Counted from the stretch's first letter, positions 38,127 through 49,288 are shown. The stretch: 64,000 nt of DNA from Stomorhina lunata (GCA_933228675.1 OW121740.1:1-64000), one strand, 5' to 3'. Made by a program: numbers and translations. The notes: generated from the sequence alone by a model not told the origin.

Positions 38127-39228
38127 ATGCCTGAAAATTTTGAATTACATCAGTTTGTGGACGGTTTTCGTAATAATGAAACGTCCAAACGTTGGATGAC
38201 TAGCATAAAATCAAGATTGAATTGTCCATATTTAGGCATTATATTGGCCACATTGTCATCGTTATTTTTTTCACTCTGTTCTGTGATAGTAAAAGGACTA
38301 GTTGACATTAATCCAATGGAATTAGCATCTTTTAGGTGGGTGGTATTGTTTTACCATTTGTGACTTATACAAAATAAATACCTTTCTTTATTTCAGATTC
38401 ATTGGTGTATTCTTGCCAGCTATACCGATAGTTGTTTATACGAAACAACCTGTATTTCCAGAAGGTAAAAGAGTAATACTATTATTGCGATGTTTTATGG
38501 GGACCACGGGACTGATGTTAAGTTTCTACGCATTTCGCCATATGCCTTTAGCAGACGCCAGTGTGATAATATTTTCAACGCCAGTATTTGTAGCAATTTT
38601 TGCAAGAGTTTTTCTTAAAGAGCAATGTAGTTTGTTCAATGTAGTTACTATTCTATTGACATTGATAGGTGTAGTGTTAATAACTCGTCCACCTTTTGTA
38701 TTTGGTGATGTTGTACCTTCTGTTGAGAGATACGAAGGAAAGAATTATGATATTTGGGGTCCTGTTGCTGCAATATCATCTACGTTATTTGGTGCCAATG
38801 TTTATATATTATTAAGAGCATTAAAAGGGTTGCATTTTTCAGTTATTATGACAAACTTCGGGGCGTTTGCTTTAATTTACACGGTAGTAGTATGTGGCTC
38901 AATAGGTGCAATATGCTGGCCGGCTTGCGGAAGAGATAGATGGTTGGTCGTTGTTTTAGGAATTTTTAGTTTTCTTGGACAGATTCTACTAACGCTTTCG
39001 TTACAAATGGAGCAAGCTGGTCCAGTAGCTATAGCACGGTGCGCGGACATTGTTTTTGCTTTTATATGGCAAATAATATTTTTTGGCGAAACTCCAACGT
39101 TCTATTCATTAATAGGAGCATTATTGGTAGTAAGTTCAGTTATTCTATCAGCTCTTAAAAAATGGGCACTTTCACAACCCCGTGAATCTACGATTCGAAA
39201 GCGACTGCGTTACTTAATTTTTGATTAA
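38127..39228 (+). CDS. SLC35G1: SLC35G1-like drug/metabolite transporter (EamA family membrane protein)
   Basis: Two exons, 38127-38335 and 38397-39228, join across a 61-bp GT-AG intron to give a 346-residue protein. It has two EamA (DMT) repeats at about residues 37-167 and 191-322 and about ten hydrophobic segments. Landmarks typical of the SLC35G group are PMELASFR in TM2, RCFMGTTGLMLSFYAFRHMP with LADASVIIFSTPVFVAIFA, GVVLITRPPF closing repeat 1, and LQMEQAGPVAIARCADIVFAFIWQ with FFGETPT in repeat 2. The N-terminus is cytosolic-looking with no signal peptide. The C-terminus is basic. Vertebrate SLC35G1 (POST/TMEM20) has been linked to STIM1 and to organic-anion transport; the substrate here is not deducible from the sequence. 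The protein appears intact. Confidence 0.92.
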
Positions 39229-39355
39229 AAACGTTTATATAGATACAAAATATTAAGACAGTATTAGATAAAATTGATCATCGATATTTAAATAACTAAA
39301 TGCATTGTGGTTTCTTTTTCTAATGTAGTTGTTAATATAATAATATCAATACATT

Positions 39356-39361
39356 AATAAA
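39356..39361 (+). terminator. Likely poly(A) signal of the SLC35G1-like gene
   Basis: AATAAA is found about 130 bp past the stop codon, in AT-rich sequence downstream of the transporter gene. Confidence 0.55.
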
Positions 39362-40860
39362 TAGCAAAATAGATTTCAATTGTATCTTTTTAATGCAAAT
39401 CAAAACAAATTATTAAACAAAATTAAACCCAAGGATTAAACCCGTATTTATATATACATATGAACAATCTAAACAATGTTAAGACATTTTGTAAGTTGCT
39501 CAAATCATTAAAAATTCAAATGCTTGGTATAAATAGTTGTATTTTTTATTTATAAAAATAAAGAAAATCTGCGATTAAATGTGTAAGCCTTAAACTTAAA
39601 CATAATAAATTAAATTGAAATTAAATATATCACAAAAAATATTTGAATACAAATGGAAATAGAAATAGGACACTTGTATGTAATATAGTTCAATTATCTA
39701 TATTTTCCATACTAAACCTAAAGTTATAATTTTTTGTTCATAAATCAAATGTCTCATACAAATTAGTGGTTTGTTATTCGATATTTGTTTAAGAAGGAAA
39801 GCTCTATTTATTAAAAAAAATTAAGAAATCTTCAGAGGTAACTTTTTTGAGTTGGCCAAATGAATAGGACACTATCTAAAATATGCACAAAAAGCACTAA
39901 CTAGTTCTTTTATTTTGTATGCCAATGATAAAACTTTTTATTTGAACCACTCTAATTTTATTTGTCATCTACGAGATTTAATCGCCGCTAACCTTTGTCA
40001 CGGGTCCATTGGTGAAGAGTTCTTAGCTACTTTTAAAATTTGGTTACTCAATTTTGATTTTCATATATAGAGTTATTTTAAAATCAAAAAAATTTCTTAT
40101 GTTTTTATTTTTTTTAAGCATTCTTTTTCATTTTTTTAAATGAAAGCTTGCAGTGTTGATTTTCGCAGGTTTGTAGTCGTCACAGCGACTAAGAGTAACT
40201 TTTGTTTTAGATATTATTTTTTTTTTTATTGTAAAATTTTAAATATTACTTTTGTCAACAGCAACGTTATATAAACCTACAATATGTTCCTAAAATAACA
40301 AAAGTCAAAAACGGCAGTACCTGAAAAATTTTCACAAATTCTTTGTAACTCCTCACTTGAACAGCAGACTTGAGACTTCAATTAAAGAAAAAAATCTTAA
40401 TATAGTGCCAAATCCGCAAGTAGCTGTTAAAAATGTTAATATAGGGAAAAAAACGTAAAATTTGTCACCTCTGTCCATTTAGCAAGCGCAGAATGACGAA
40501 AGCAAAGAAAAGTATCAATTGTGAACACAAAGTTGAACTCTGTCTCGTGCATAAAATAAAACTAATAATCAAATATTATTTTCTTTAGTAATACTTGACT
40601 GGATATTTTCAAAGACTGTATGTAAAAAAGACATTTTTGTTATGTTTCAAGCTTTTGTTGTCAAAAATGTATAATTAATTTTAAAAAAGAAAAAAAAAAA
40701 AGAGTTCCAGTTCTCATCGAAGAAAAGAAAGAAAATAAACTTTTTTATGTTAAATTCAGCAACCCATGATATTAGAAATTAAAAACATAATTCAAAATTT
40801 TCTAGGCACATGCAAGAAACATACATACAAAGGTTAAACGAAAAATTTTCAAGTAAAAAA
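39362..40860. other. Intergenic AT-rich DNA without visible genes
   Basis: I see no protein-like frame, RNA gene or clear repeat shared with the rest of the window. The 5' end of the transposase element described next should lie in the last few hundred bases, but no terminal repeat could be identified. Confidence 0.5.
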
Positions 40861-40861
40861 A

Positions 40862-42432
40862 ATGACCACTAAAGAAGAAATTGTTAGAGAAAAAATTCTG
40901 TACGCAACTCTAAACCATCCGTCCGCAACGTATATCAAAATAGCATGAGAGGTAGGAATGTCAGAATCACAGTCAAAATGGTAATAGGTCTCTACAAGAA
41001 AGGGCTAGGAATCCAGAGAAAGCCTGGCAGTATTGGAAAACATGGTTCGCGAAATAAAAAATTGGCAAAAACTATACAACTTAATTTTGTTCGAAACCCC
41101 ACCACTTCCATGCCAGAAAAACTGGTGCTTCAAAATCTTTCGTTGAAAAAGTTAAAAAAATATATAACATGAGGTCTTACAAAGTCCAAAAAGTGCCTGA
41201 TCGATCCGAATTTAAACAAAAAGTGACCAGACGAAGAGCAAGAAAACTCTACTTGCAATATTTAACAAAATTTCAATGTGTCGTAATGGATGATGAGGCT
41301 TACTGCAAAGCCGACTTTAATCAGTTACCAGGTAAGGAGTTTTATACAGCATTCAGGGAAGGGGTGTCAGTGCTAAATTTACTCAAACCATTTGTACATG
41401 CGATCGGAGAAGCAAAGAAATCGTCGTTAAAGGAACTATAAATTCAAACACTTATATTGAAAAGTGTTTGGAAGGGCCGTTAAAGGAAATAATACAACAG
41501 CACAACATGTCTGTACTATTTTGGTCAGATCTAGCCACCAGCTACTATTCCAAAAAAAAAACAAGTAAGAAAGTTCTACAGTCGGTCAAGCCCGACCATA
41601 CGATACCCTTCACCACTAAGGTCAAAGGTGTTATTTTTCCTGTATAAAGACAAATATTTAGCCATCATACAAAAATGTTCTTAAAACTGATATATTTAAG
41701 CTGTTTCCGTCATTTGGACTTATATGAGAGCTAGGGTCAAGTGAGGACCGATTATCTCGAAATTTGACAAATTGGTTACAGTTGTTACAAAAAATAAACT
41801 TGAAATTCTCATTATCTTTAGATGTACGAGCGTTTTAGAGATTTTTGTCTCATTTAGTGCGTTTTTGAAGAAGAGTTTGTATGGTAGCTATGTTCAAATG
41901 TGGACCGATTTGGTACAGCGATTTTAGTTTACATAAGCAGTACTTCTTTTAAAATTCATGAAAAAATGTGTGGACAATATATCAATTCCGGGAAGTGGGA
42001 CTTGTAATACCCTTTCCACCTATGGTGGTGAAGGGTATAAAAACGTAGAATGGTATTATGTTCCTAAAGACTGTAACCCCATAACTGTCCAGAGCTTCGC
42101 CTAATTGAAAAATATTGGGCATTAATGAAGAGATCATTAAAGAATGCTAAACGGGTGTGCAAAAACGAAAGTGTTTCAAAATATGTGGCGAAAGTCGTAT
42201 ACTACAGTAAATGAAAGAAGTATACAAAACTTAATGAACGGTGTTAAGCGAAAAATGAGAGTATTTTATAGAAATAGGCGATTATTTTCTAAACGTAAGC
42301 CTCCAATGAATTGGCTCGATTCTTACACATTTTTGCAGTTTTCCGCTCTAGTCTTTGTTGGTCTTGATTTAAAATTTAATAAATATAAAAATAACAAATG
42401 ACAAATAAATACACAATACCATGGCAGAACTA
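40862..42432 (+). pseudogene. Dead Tc1/mariner-superfamily transposase (DD37E-type), with a nested insertion
   Basis: Translated pieces in changing frames follow the order of IS630/Tc1/mariner transposases of the ITmD37E type. First comes an N-terminal piece (ATG at 40862, TTKEEIVREKILYATLN, ended by a stop). Next are a GIQRKPGSIGKHGSR linker and SYKVQKVPDRSE--RRRARKLY. The first catalytic Asp lies in QCVVMDDEAYCKADFNQLPG (about 41275-41330) and the second in SVLFWSDLATSYYSKK (about 41510-41560). Then the sequence is cut by a ~475-bp repeat (41565-42040). It resumes at VEWYYVPKDCNPI and continues to a C-terminal piece with TTVNERSIQNLMNGVKRKM. Several stops and frameshifts are present, and the third catalytic acidic residue region (NCPELR-type) has decayed. 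A possible 3' end, TACCATGGCAGAACTA, lies at 42417-42432. Confidence 0.82.
41565..42041 (-). mobile_element. Dispersed repeat family A, reverse copy inserted in the transposase pseudogene
   Basis: On the minus strand it begins TTATACCCTTCACCACCATA, whose GGTGGAAAGGGTAT continuation is a hairpin. It ends with a small hairpin, GGTCGGGCTTGACCGAC, followed by TGTAGAACTTTCTTACTTG. The same start and end occur in the plus-strand copies at 46598-47265 and 49289-50075; this copy lacks some internal sequence. Transposase sequence continues on both sides, so the insertion post-dates the transposon. Confidence 0.85.
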
Positions 42433-42763
42433 CAAAATTTTAAGCAATCAAAAAAAACATGAAATAAATATTAAAGGAAGTGCCACTTTCTTTTCATTTT
42501 GTAAACATTAACCATTTGACAAGAAAGAATATCTGAAGTTTACTCAAAAAATAAGGCTACCTTATTAAAAAAAAATTCTTAACTTTCTTCTTCTGTTATC
42601 CTTGACTCCAAGTGGAACATTGGGCCTCAACCATCCTTTTATATCGGAATGTTAAAGATATTGTGTGGACTATAAGTTCCTTAATATAGTTAACGACTGG
42701 TTGTTTAGTATTAAGTTATTTGCCTTTAGAAACAAGCGTCAAACTGTAGGTCTCTTTCAATTA
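42433..42763. other. Spacer between transposase pseudogene and MITEs
   Basis: This stretch is AT-rich with no gene. The word AATATTAAAGGAAGTGCCACTT near 42470 also occurs inverted near 44675-44695, so at least part of it is dispersed-repeat DNA. Confidence 0.5.
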
Positions 42764-43261
42764 TAGCCCATTCACACTATAAGTTTTTAGGTGTTTTCGG
42801 AAATGAAAACACCATCGAAAACTTTACCATTCACATTATGAAAATTTGGCATTTCATGAGTTTTCAGGAAAAATTTATTAATTAATCGCGTTTAATTTTG
42901 AAATCCGAACACCAAATACATTTGGATTAATAAATTCCATTAAAAACACTAAAATAATAACTTTTTCGTCACATTCAAATTGTATTTTTCAAAAAATTTT
43001 AAACCTAAAATTATTGTTTTTTTTTATATTTTATTTTAAACTGACATTTATTTTTAATATTTTCACATTTTTCTTATTTAGAGTTGTAATAAATAGTATA
43101 AACTCAGTGTTGTATCGATATTTTAATAGTTTTCAGATAAGTTTTCGTTGAAAACTCATACAGAAGGAGTTTTCGTTTTGTATGTGAAAACTTAAGTTTT
43201 CAATATTGTTTTGAGACGAAAACTACTTTAAGCAGTTTTCGAGCTCAATGTGAATGAGCTA
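42764..43261. mobile_element. PIF/Harbinger-like MITE copy 1 (498 bp, TSD TTA)
   Basis: The element starts TAGCCCATTCACACT and ends AATGTGAATGAGCTA, so the terminal inverted repeats share TAGCYCATTCACA. It is flanked by TTA on both sides (42761-42763 and 43262-43264). A 3-bp TWA target duplication with short inverted ends is characteristic of PIF/Harbinger elements. Internal arms rich in GAAAACT and AGTTTTC words fold back on each other. It has no coding capacity. Confidence 0.87.
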
Positions 43262-43347
43262 TTAGTCTAAAAATAGAATCTAGTGCATGTCCTTGACTGA
43301 GAAAAGACCCCTCTATTTCATTTGTAGTGTTTGGGGAAACTATGTAA

Positions 43348-43813
43348 TAGCTCATTCACATTAAGCTCGAAAACTCGTTTAAGTAGTTTTCGAACCAAAA
43401 CAACTTGAAAACTTAAGTTTTCCCATACAAAACGAAAACTCATTATGTATGAGTTTTCATTGAAAACTCAATTCAAAACTCTTTAAATTCAAATACAAAC
43501 CTGAGTTATACACTTTTTTGCAGCAATGAGAATGGAAGATAAAAAGAAATACAAAATATGACAAATTAAAATATTTAAAAATTTGGAATATTATTCTAAA
43601 ATGCTCAAAAAAAGTTAAAATACTTTATAAGTTTTATGTAGAATATGGATAAACATTAAAAAAGTAGTGAATATTGTTTTTGGAAGAAGTGTTACTGAAA
43701 GACATTGTGACGCAAACGTCTTAAAAGTTAAAAAATCTAAATGTGAACGGGTAAATTTTCGTGTTAGTTTTCATGCTCGAAAACTTGAAAAATTGTTCAA
43801 TGTGAATGGGCTA
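43348..43813. mobile_element. PIF/Harbinger-like MITE copy 2 (466 bp, TSD TAA)
   Basis: The element starts TAGCTCATTCACATTAAGC and ends CAATGTGAATGGGCTA, flanked by TAA on both sides (43345-43347 and 43814-43816). It is the same family as the copy 86 bp to its left, in the opposite orientation. The AGCTCGAAAACT arm here matches the complement of the end of copy 1. The different target word (TAA, not TTA) shows an independent insertion. Confidence 0.87.
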
Positions 43814-44144
43814 TAAGTAAAGTTTTTGAACTGAGATCACAAAATTGCTCCTAGTTTATGCTTTCATGTCATGTTTTCAAAGTCTATCGACTCCTTTCCT
43901 AAACTTTTAGGAACACAAGCTGTGATTATTATCAGTTTGCCCGTAATTCGTTATTCAGTAAAACACACGAAATATTTTTTAATTTAATGATATAATTGAG
44001 ATCTTATGTGTTTTAGCATTTACAAAGCTACAAACTACAAATTTTATTAGACAATTTATTGAAAATATTAGTTATTTTAAGCGTTATTCATTTTTTTTAA
44101 ACTACACATTCTAGTTTACAAATTTCCACAAAATAATCTACGAG

Positions 44145-44270
44145 TGTGGCAACGATCTGTGTAATATTGACAATATATACCATGATACAAGTACAAGGTA
44201 GTTCCAATAGTCTTACTAAATTTTTAATAAGGATTTTTGAAGTTTAATTTTTATATTTACATTTGAAAAA
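44145..44270. repeat. Dispersed-repeat fragment related to 34205-34280
   Basis: TGTGGCAACGATCTG, then ACTAAATTTTTAATAAGGAT, then TTTTTGAAGTTTAATTTTTA is the reverse-complement counterpart of the stretch near 34210-34275 (CTGGCAACGATTTTG, AACTTCAAAAATCCTTATTA, AAAATTTAGTAAAG). Confidence 0.55.
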
Positions 44271-44524
44271 ATATTGCCACTTTTTAAAAACACAGCTTTG
44301 AATATCGAACGGCATCAAATTTGCATATCATTATAAACACATTATTGACCTTGTAATTGTTATAATGGTTGTCTAGAAGTATTCCTCTATGATCCCGGCT
44401 CTCTTAAATTCAAAATTTAATATATTTTTTGATATTTATATTGAAGAAAAATAATTTCAATGAAAAAATTAATATGCTTCAAAAATATTCAATATTTACA
44501 AAATTGAAAACAAATCCAAACATA

Positions 44525-44640
44525 TATGGTAGCTTTATTTTTTCACAATTGTCATAATCCTTATATATGTCAGATAGTGATTTTTAAATTTAAAAGTGAC
44601 AATGGAACTACCGTGTACATATATCTTGATATATACAAAC
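44525..44640 (-). repeat. Dispersed repeat, reverse copy of 32840-32950
   Basis: It contains GGTAGCTTTATTTTTTCACA, then AATCCTTATATATGTCAGAT, then TGACAATGGAACTACCGTGT. It lines up with the plus-strand copy at 32840-32950 and with the interrupted copy at 44712-45232. Confidence 0.7.
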
Positions 44641-44711
44641 TTCAAAGATATTCTTTATAGCCAAAAATTTTGAAGTGGCACTTCCTTTAATATTTATTTC
44701 ATGAAAAAAAT

Positions 44712-45232
44712 ATGGTAGCTTCATTTTTACACAAATGTCAAAATCCTTAAATATGTCAGATGGTGATTTTTAAATTTAATATTAGGTCCATTCGTCTACT
44801 TTTCAGTAAAAGTCCAGTAAGCTAAGTATTTACTGAGTAAATGAACGAATTTACTCTCACGAAATCATTTGTACAAGAAAAGTAAATTAGTTATATACTT
44901 TTTAACTTTAATTTAGGTTATTTTATTTCTTTTACTTAAAATTGTTTACTAAATAAAAATTGCTGCAAAGTTTTTGCTGTCTGCTTTTCTTTTGTTTGCG
45001 TTTTTTCATGTTGTTGTTGTTACTGAACTTTTACAGGCAAAAATTTTCCCCGTAACATTTTACAAATACTCAGCAAATAAACTGTCACTTTTTCTCAAAA
45101 ATTCTCTCTGTTTACATTTCCCCTCTAACTGAGTTTTGGGTAAACGAACGACTTTCCGTAATATTTTGTAATAATTTGTACAAATTTTAACGTAAACGAA
45201 TGAATCTATTGACAATGAAACTACCGTGTATT
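44712..45232 (-). repeat. Third copy of the same dispersed repeat, split by a foldback element
   Basis: The repeat runs GGTAGCTTCATTTTTACACA, then GTGATTTTTAAATTTAATATT. It breaks at 44783 and resumes at 45208-45232 with GACAATGAAACTACCGTGTA. The intact copies at 32.87 kb and 44.6 kb run through this point without interruption. Confidence 0.85.
44784..45207. mobile_element. 424-bp foldback/MITE-like insertion with ATT duplication
   Basis: The ends are AGGTCCATTCGT and, inverted, ACGAATGAATCT: 12-bp terminal repeats with two mismatches. ATT is present on both sides (44781-44783 and 45208-45210) but only once in the uninterrupted copies of the host repeat. The element has no protein-coding sequence; further words such as GTAAATGAACGAATTTACT and GGGTAAACGAACGACT near the two ends extend the inverted structure. 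Confidence 0.85.
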
Positions 45233-45350
45233 TTTTGAATAAAATAAGCATCATATACAAATATTTTTTGTTGATATTGTTTTATTTATTTCTTACCTTT
45301 TGTTGTTGTCGTTGTTGTTAATACTGTTGTTGTACTTTTAATATTCTTTA
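45000..45350. repeat. GTT-rich simple-sequence tracts
   Basis: Short runs of TTGTTGTTG occur at about 45012-45022 (inside the foldback element) and 45299-45345 (TTTTGTTGTTGTCGTTGTTG and relatives). They are simple sequence with no further support for function. Confidence 0.5.
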
Positions 45351-45619
45351 GAGTTGTTGCCGTTTGTTGTTTGTGGTTGTGATTTCACTGCTAATACAGA
45401 TGAACGCGATACAATTTTTTGAAAATTATTTCTTTATTTTTTTTAATATCCATTATTATTTAATTATTTCATGTTTATTTGTTTAATAGATTATTGTTTA
45501 TTTGTTATTTTGGTTTTTACAATTTCTTTGCGTATTTGTTTGTCCCATTGTTTTATTATTTACTATGTTCACTTCAAGGAGTTGCTGTAGCATTATTTTA
45601 CAATCGATTAACCATATCT

Positions 45620-46370
45620 TTCATATAAAAACTTACGGAAACACAAAAGTATCAAAAAGATAGGTGTTTATGTCCGTCTGTCCATCAAATAAAAGCGCGG
45701 TAGCGCCTTACAAATGTATTTTCGATGTGTTGAAAAAGTTTTGTATTAAAAATGGACTAAATCGGTTTACATTTAGTTAGAGCTCCCATAGAACTCCACC
45801 CAGGGAATCACATTAATGCTGATAAATTGAATACGATTGTAATAACTATGACGACTAAATTTAGAATATAGAATTTTTATGCAACTATTGGCCAGTAAAT
45901 CAAATTTTGTAGGAATCGGTCCATATTTGACTATATCTTTCATATAAAAACCACTCCCGGAAAAAAAATGTAACGAAGATTAGTTAAAAGCTATTAAATA
46001 AGAGACTATGAAATCTATGACCACTAAGAAATAAGCTTTATATAAATACCAGCCAGTGTGTAAAATTTTGTTACAATCGGTCAATATTTGGCTATAGTTC
46101 TTATATACCTATATAACATCTCCTTTTTATATCTACAATCAAAAGGATTCGGAGGTACATTCAGCATATTAAGATTGCACTAAGAAAATTAGATAGCTAT
46201 CAATGTCCAGATTTTATATTCGGTTGCAAAAAAAAAAATACATATTTTTTTCTTTATTATATATATTTGTGATGGCAAGGTCCTCTGAGATCTGCTGTAA
46301 GAGGGTGAACCTAAACAAACGAATAACACAACTTGATGTTGGGTATACAATATAGCACTATCACTCGTTA
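45620..46370 (+). mobile_element. Dispersed repeat family B, diverged copy
   Basis: It matches 29445-29945 in order: GGAAACACAAAAGTATC, TATGTCCGTCTGTCC, AGGGAATCACAT-AATGCTGATAA, TTTTTATGCAACTATTGGCC and AATCAAATTTTGTAGGAA. It runs towards AACACAACTTGATGTTGGGT near 46330, where it merges with the hairpin-unit array. No coding sequence is present. Confidence 0.65.
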
Positions 46371-46597
46371 ATATTTTTAATAAAATTTTCTTGTTTTTAC
46401 ACTATTATTTATTTTAATTTATTTTTAATTATTTACGTTTTAATAATTTTTTTATAGGGGTGAACCTTAAAAAACAATTAACACAACTTGATGGTGGGTA
46501 TACAATATTCGCCACAGCCGAATATAACACTATCACTTGTTAATATTTTAAATAAAATTTTCTTTTTTTTTTCATTTTCAAAATATTCTATTATTTA

Positions 46598-47265
46598 TTA
46601 TACCCTTCACCACCATAGGTGGAAAGGGTATTATAAGTTTGTGCTGATGTATGTAACGCATGGAAATATTTGTCTTAGACCCACCTTTTAGTATACCAAT
46701 AGGCTAAGAATCACTTTCTGAGTCGATTTAGCGATGTCCGTCCGTCCGTCTGGCTGGCTGGACCCTATGTATTATTTATGGTACCTCCCATAGGTCCCAC
46801 TTCCCGGAATTGTTATATTGGCCACAAATATCAATATTTTTTCATGAAATTTAAACCAAATACTGCTTATGTCAACTAAAATCACTGTACCAAATTTCGT
46901 TAAAATCGGTCCACATTTGACCATAGCTCCCATACAAACTTTTCTTTAAAAACTCACTAAATGAGACAAAAATCAGTAAAAAGCTCGTTAATCTGAAGAT
47001 AATGGGAATTTTAAGTTTATTTTTTACATACATAATTTTTGTAACAACTGTAATCAATTTGCCAAATTTCGAGATAATCCTATGACCCTAGCTCTCATAT
47101 AAGTCCAAATGTCGGAAGCAGCTTAAATATAAAAGTTTTGAGAAAATGTTTGTATGATGGCAAAATTTAGCAAATATTTGTCTTTATACAGAAAAAATAA
47201 CACTTTTGACCTTAGTGGTGAAGGGTATCGTATGGCGGGCTTGACCGACTATAGCACTTTCTTAC
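46598..47265 (+). mobile_element. Dispersed repeat family A, long copy nested in the hairpin array
   Basis: It starts with a hairpin, TATACCCTTCACCACCATAG followed by GTGGAAAGGGTATTATAA. It continues through CGATGTCCGTCCGTCCGTCT, TCCACATTTGACCATAGCTC and CAAATATTTGTCTTTATACA, and ends with the hairpin at GGCGGGCTTGACCGAC and TATAGCACTTTCTTACTTGT. It has no coding sequence. The array unit continues on the far side. Confidence 0.85.
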
Positions 47266-47862
47266 TTGTTTTTAATTATTTACGTTTTAATCATTTTTTT
47301 TATAGGGGTGAACCTTAATAAACAAATAACACAACTTGATGGCGGGTATATAATATTCGGCACTGCCGAATTTAACACTATCACTTGTTAATATTTTTAA
47401 TAAAATTTTATTTTTTTTCATTTTCAAAATATACTATTATTTATTTTTAAATATTTACGTTTTAATATTTTTTTTATAGGGGTGAACCTTAACAAGGAAA
47501 TAACCGAATTGATGGCGGGTATATAATATTCGGCACAGCCGAATATAGCACTATCACTCATTAATATTTTTAATACAATTTTCTTGTTTTTTCACTTACA
47601 AAATACACTATTATTTATTTGAATTTATTTTTAATTATTTACGTTTTAATAATTTTTTTTTTATAGGGGTGAACCTTAACAGACAAATAACACAACTTGA
47701 TGGCGGGTATATAATATTCGGCACAGCCGAATATAACACTATCACTTGTTATTTTAAAAAAAAAATTCTTTTTTTTCATTTTCAAAATATACTATTATTT
47801 ATTTTTAATTATTTTAATTATATTTAATCATTTTTTTATAGGGGTGTACCTTAACAAACAAA

Positions 47863-48020
47863 AGCTGTGTTCCAGAACTACCAATACTGTACAATATTGT
47901 ACAAGTTTTAATCAGAAACTACAGGAAAGTGTTCCTGTACTGAAAAAAAATGACTTAATTGTAATTTCTGGTTAAAAATTGTACAATATTGTACAGTATT
48001 GGTAGTTCTGGAACACAGCT
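47863..48020. mobile_element. 158-bp palindromic-ended MITE, copy 1
   Basis: The terminal inverted repeats are about 40 bp: AGCTGTGTTCCAGAACTACC at one end and GGTAGTTCTGGAACACAGCT at the other, extended inward by AATACTGTACAATATTGTAC. AAA flanks both ends. Neighbouring uninterrupted units read ACAAACAAATAACAC with a single AAA, so this is a 3-bp target duplication. Confidence 0.9.
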
Positions 48021-48317
48021 AAATAACACAACTTGATGGCGGGTATATAATATTCGGCACTGCCGAATATAACACTATCACTTGTTAATATTTTTAATAA
48101 AATTTTCTTTTTTTTTTCATTTTCAAAATATACTATTATTTATTTTTAAATATTTACGTTTTAATATTTTTCTTATAGGGGTGAACCTTAACAAGCAAAT
48201 AACACAAATTGATGGCGGGTATATAATATTCGGCACAGCCGAATATAACACTATAACTTGTTAATATTTTTAATAAAATTTTCTTTTTTTTTCATTTTCA
48301 AAATATACTATTATTTA

Positions 48318-48672
48318 TTATACCCTTCACCACCATAGGTAGAAAGGGTATTATAAGTTTATGCTGATAGAAATATTTGTCTTAGACCCACCTTTTAGTA
48401 TACCAATAGGCTTAGAATCACTTTCTGAGTCGATTTAGCGATGTCCGTCCGTCCGTCCGTCTGGCTGGCTGGACCCCCATGTAAACCTTGTAATCAAACT
48501 ACAGGTCGCAATTCTAAAGATAATTTGATGAAATTTGGCACAGATCATTTTTTTGATAATGGGACCATGGCTATTGAAATTGGTCAAAATTGCTCCATTA
48601 TTTATGGTACCTCCCATAGGTAACACTTCCCGGAATTGCTATATTGGCCACGAATATCAATATTTTTTCATG
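48318..48672 (+). mobile_element. Dispersed repeat family A, 3'-truncated copy at a duplication junction
   Basis: It starts with the TATACCCTTCACCACCATAG hairpin and runs to TATTTTTTCATGA, where it is abruptly joined to TATATTCGGCACAGCC of a hairpin unit. The same element at 49289 continues past this point to its normal end. The truncation is therefore the junction of the 970-bp duplication, not an end of the element. Confidence 0.85.
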
Positions 48673-48829
48673 ATATATTCGGCACAGCCGAATATAACAC
48701 TATCACTTGTTAATATTTTAAAAAAAAATTTCTTTTTTTTTTTCATTTTCAAAATATACTATTATTTATTTTTAATTATTTTAATAATATTTAATCATTT
48801 TCTTATAGGGGTGTACCTTAACAAACAAA

Positions 48830-48987
48830 AGCTGTGTTCCAGAACTACCAATACTGTACAATATTGTACAAGTTTTAATCAGAAACTACAGGAAAGTGTT
48901 CCTGTACTGAAAAAAAATGACTTAATTGTAATTTCTGGTTAAAAATTGTACAATATTGTACAGTATTGGTAGTTCTGGAACACAGCT
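48830..48987. mobile_element. 158-bp palindromic-ended MITE, copy 2 (carried by the duplication)
   Basis: It appears identical to the element at 47863-48020, with the same flanks (TTAACAAACAAA on the left, AAATAACACAAC on the right). It sits 967 bp downstream, the same offset as the rest of the duplicated block, so it was copied with the block. Confidence 0.9.
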
Positions 48988-49288
48988 AAATAACACAACT
49001 TGATGGCGGGTATATAATATTCGGCACTGCCGAATATAACACTATCACTTGTTAATATTTTTAATAAAATTTTCTTTTTTTTTTTTTCATTTTCAAAATA
49101 TACTATTATTTATTTTTAATTATTTACGTTTTAATATTTTTCTTATAGGGGTGAACCTTAACAAGCAAATAACACAAATTGATGGCGGGTATATAATATT
49201 CGGCACAGCCGAATGTAACACTATAACTTGTTAATATTTTTAATAAAATTTTCTTTTTTTTTTCATTTTCAAAATATACTATTATTTA

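Noticed and set aside
38754..38939. 61-codon frame inside the transporter gene
   Set aside because: Out-of-frame shadow of SLC35G1 exon 2.
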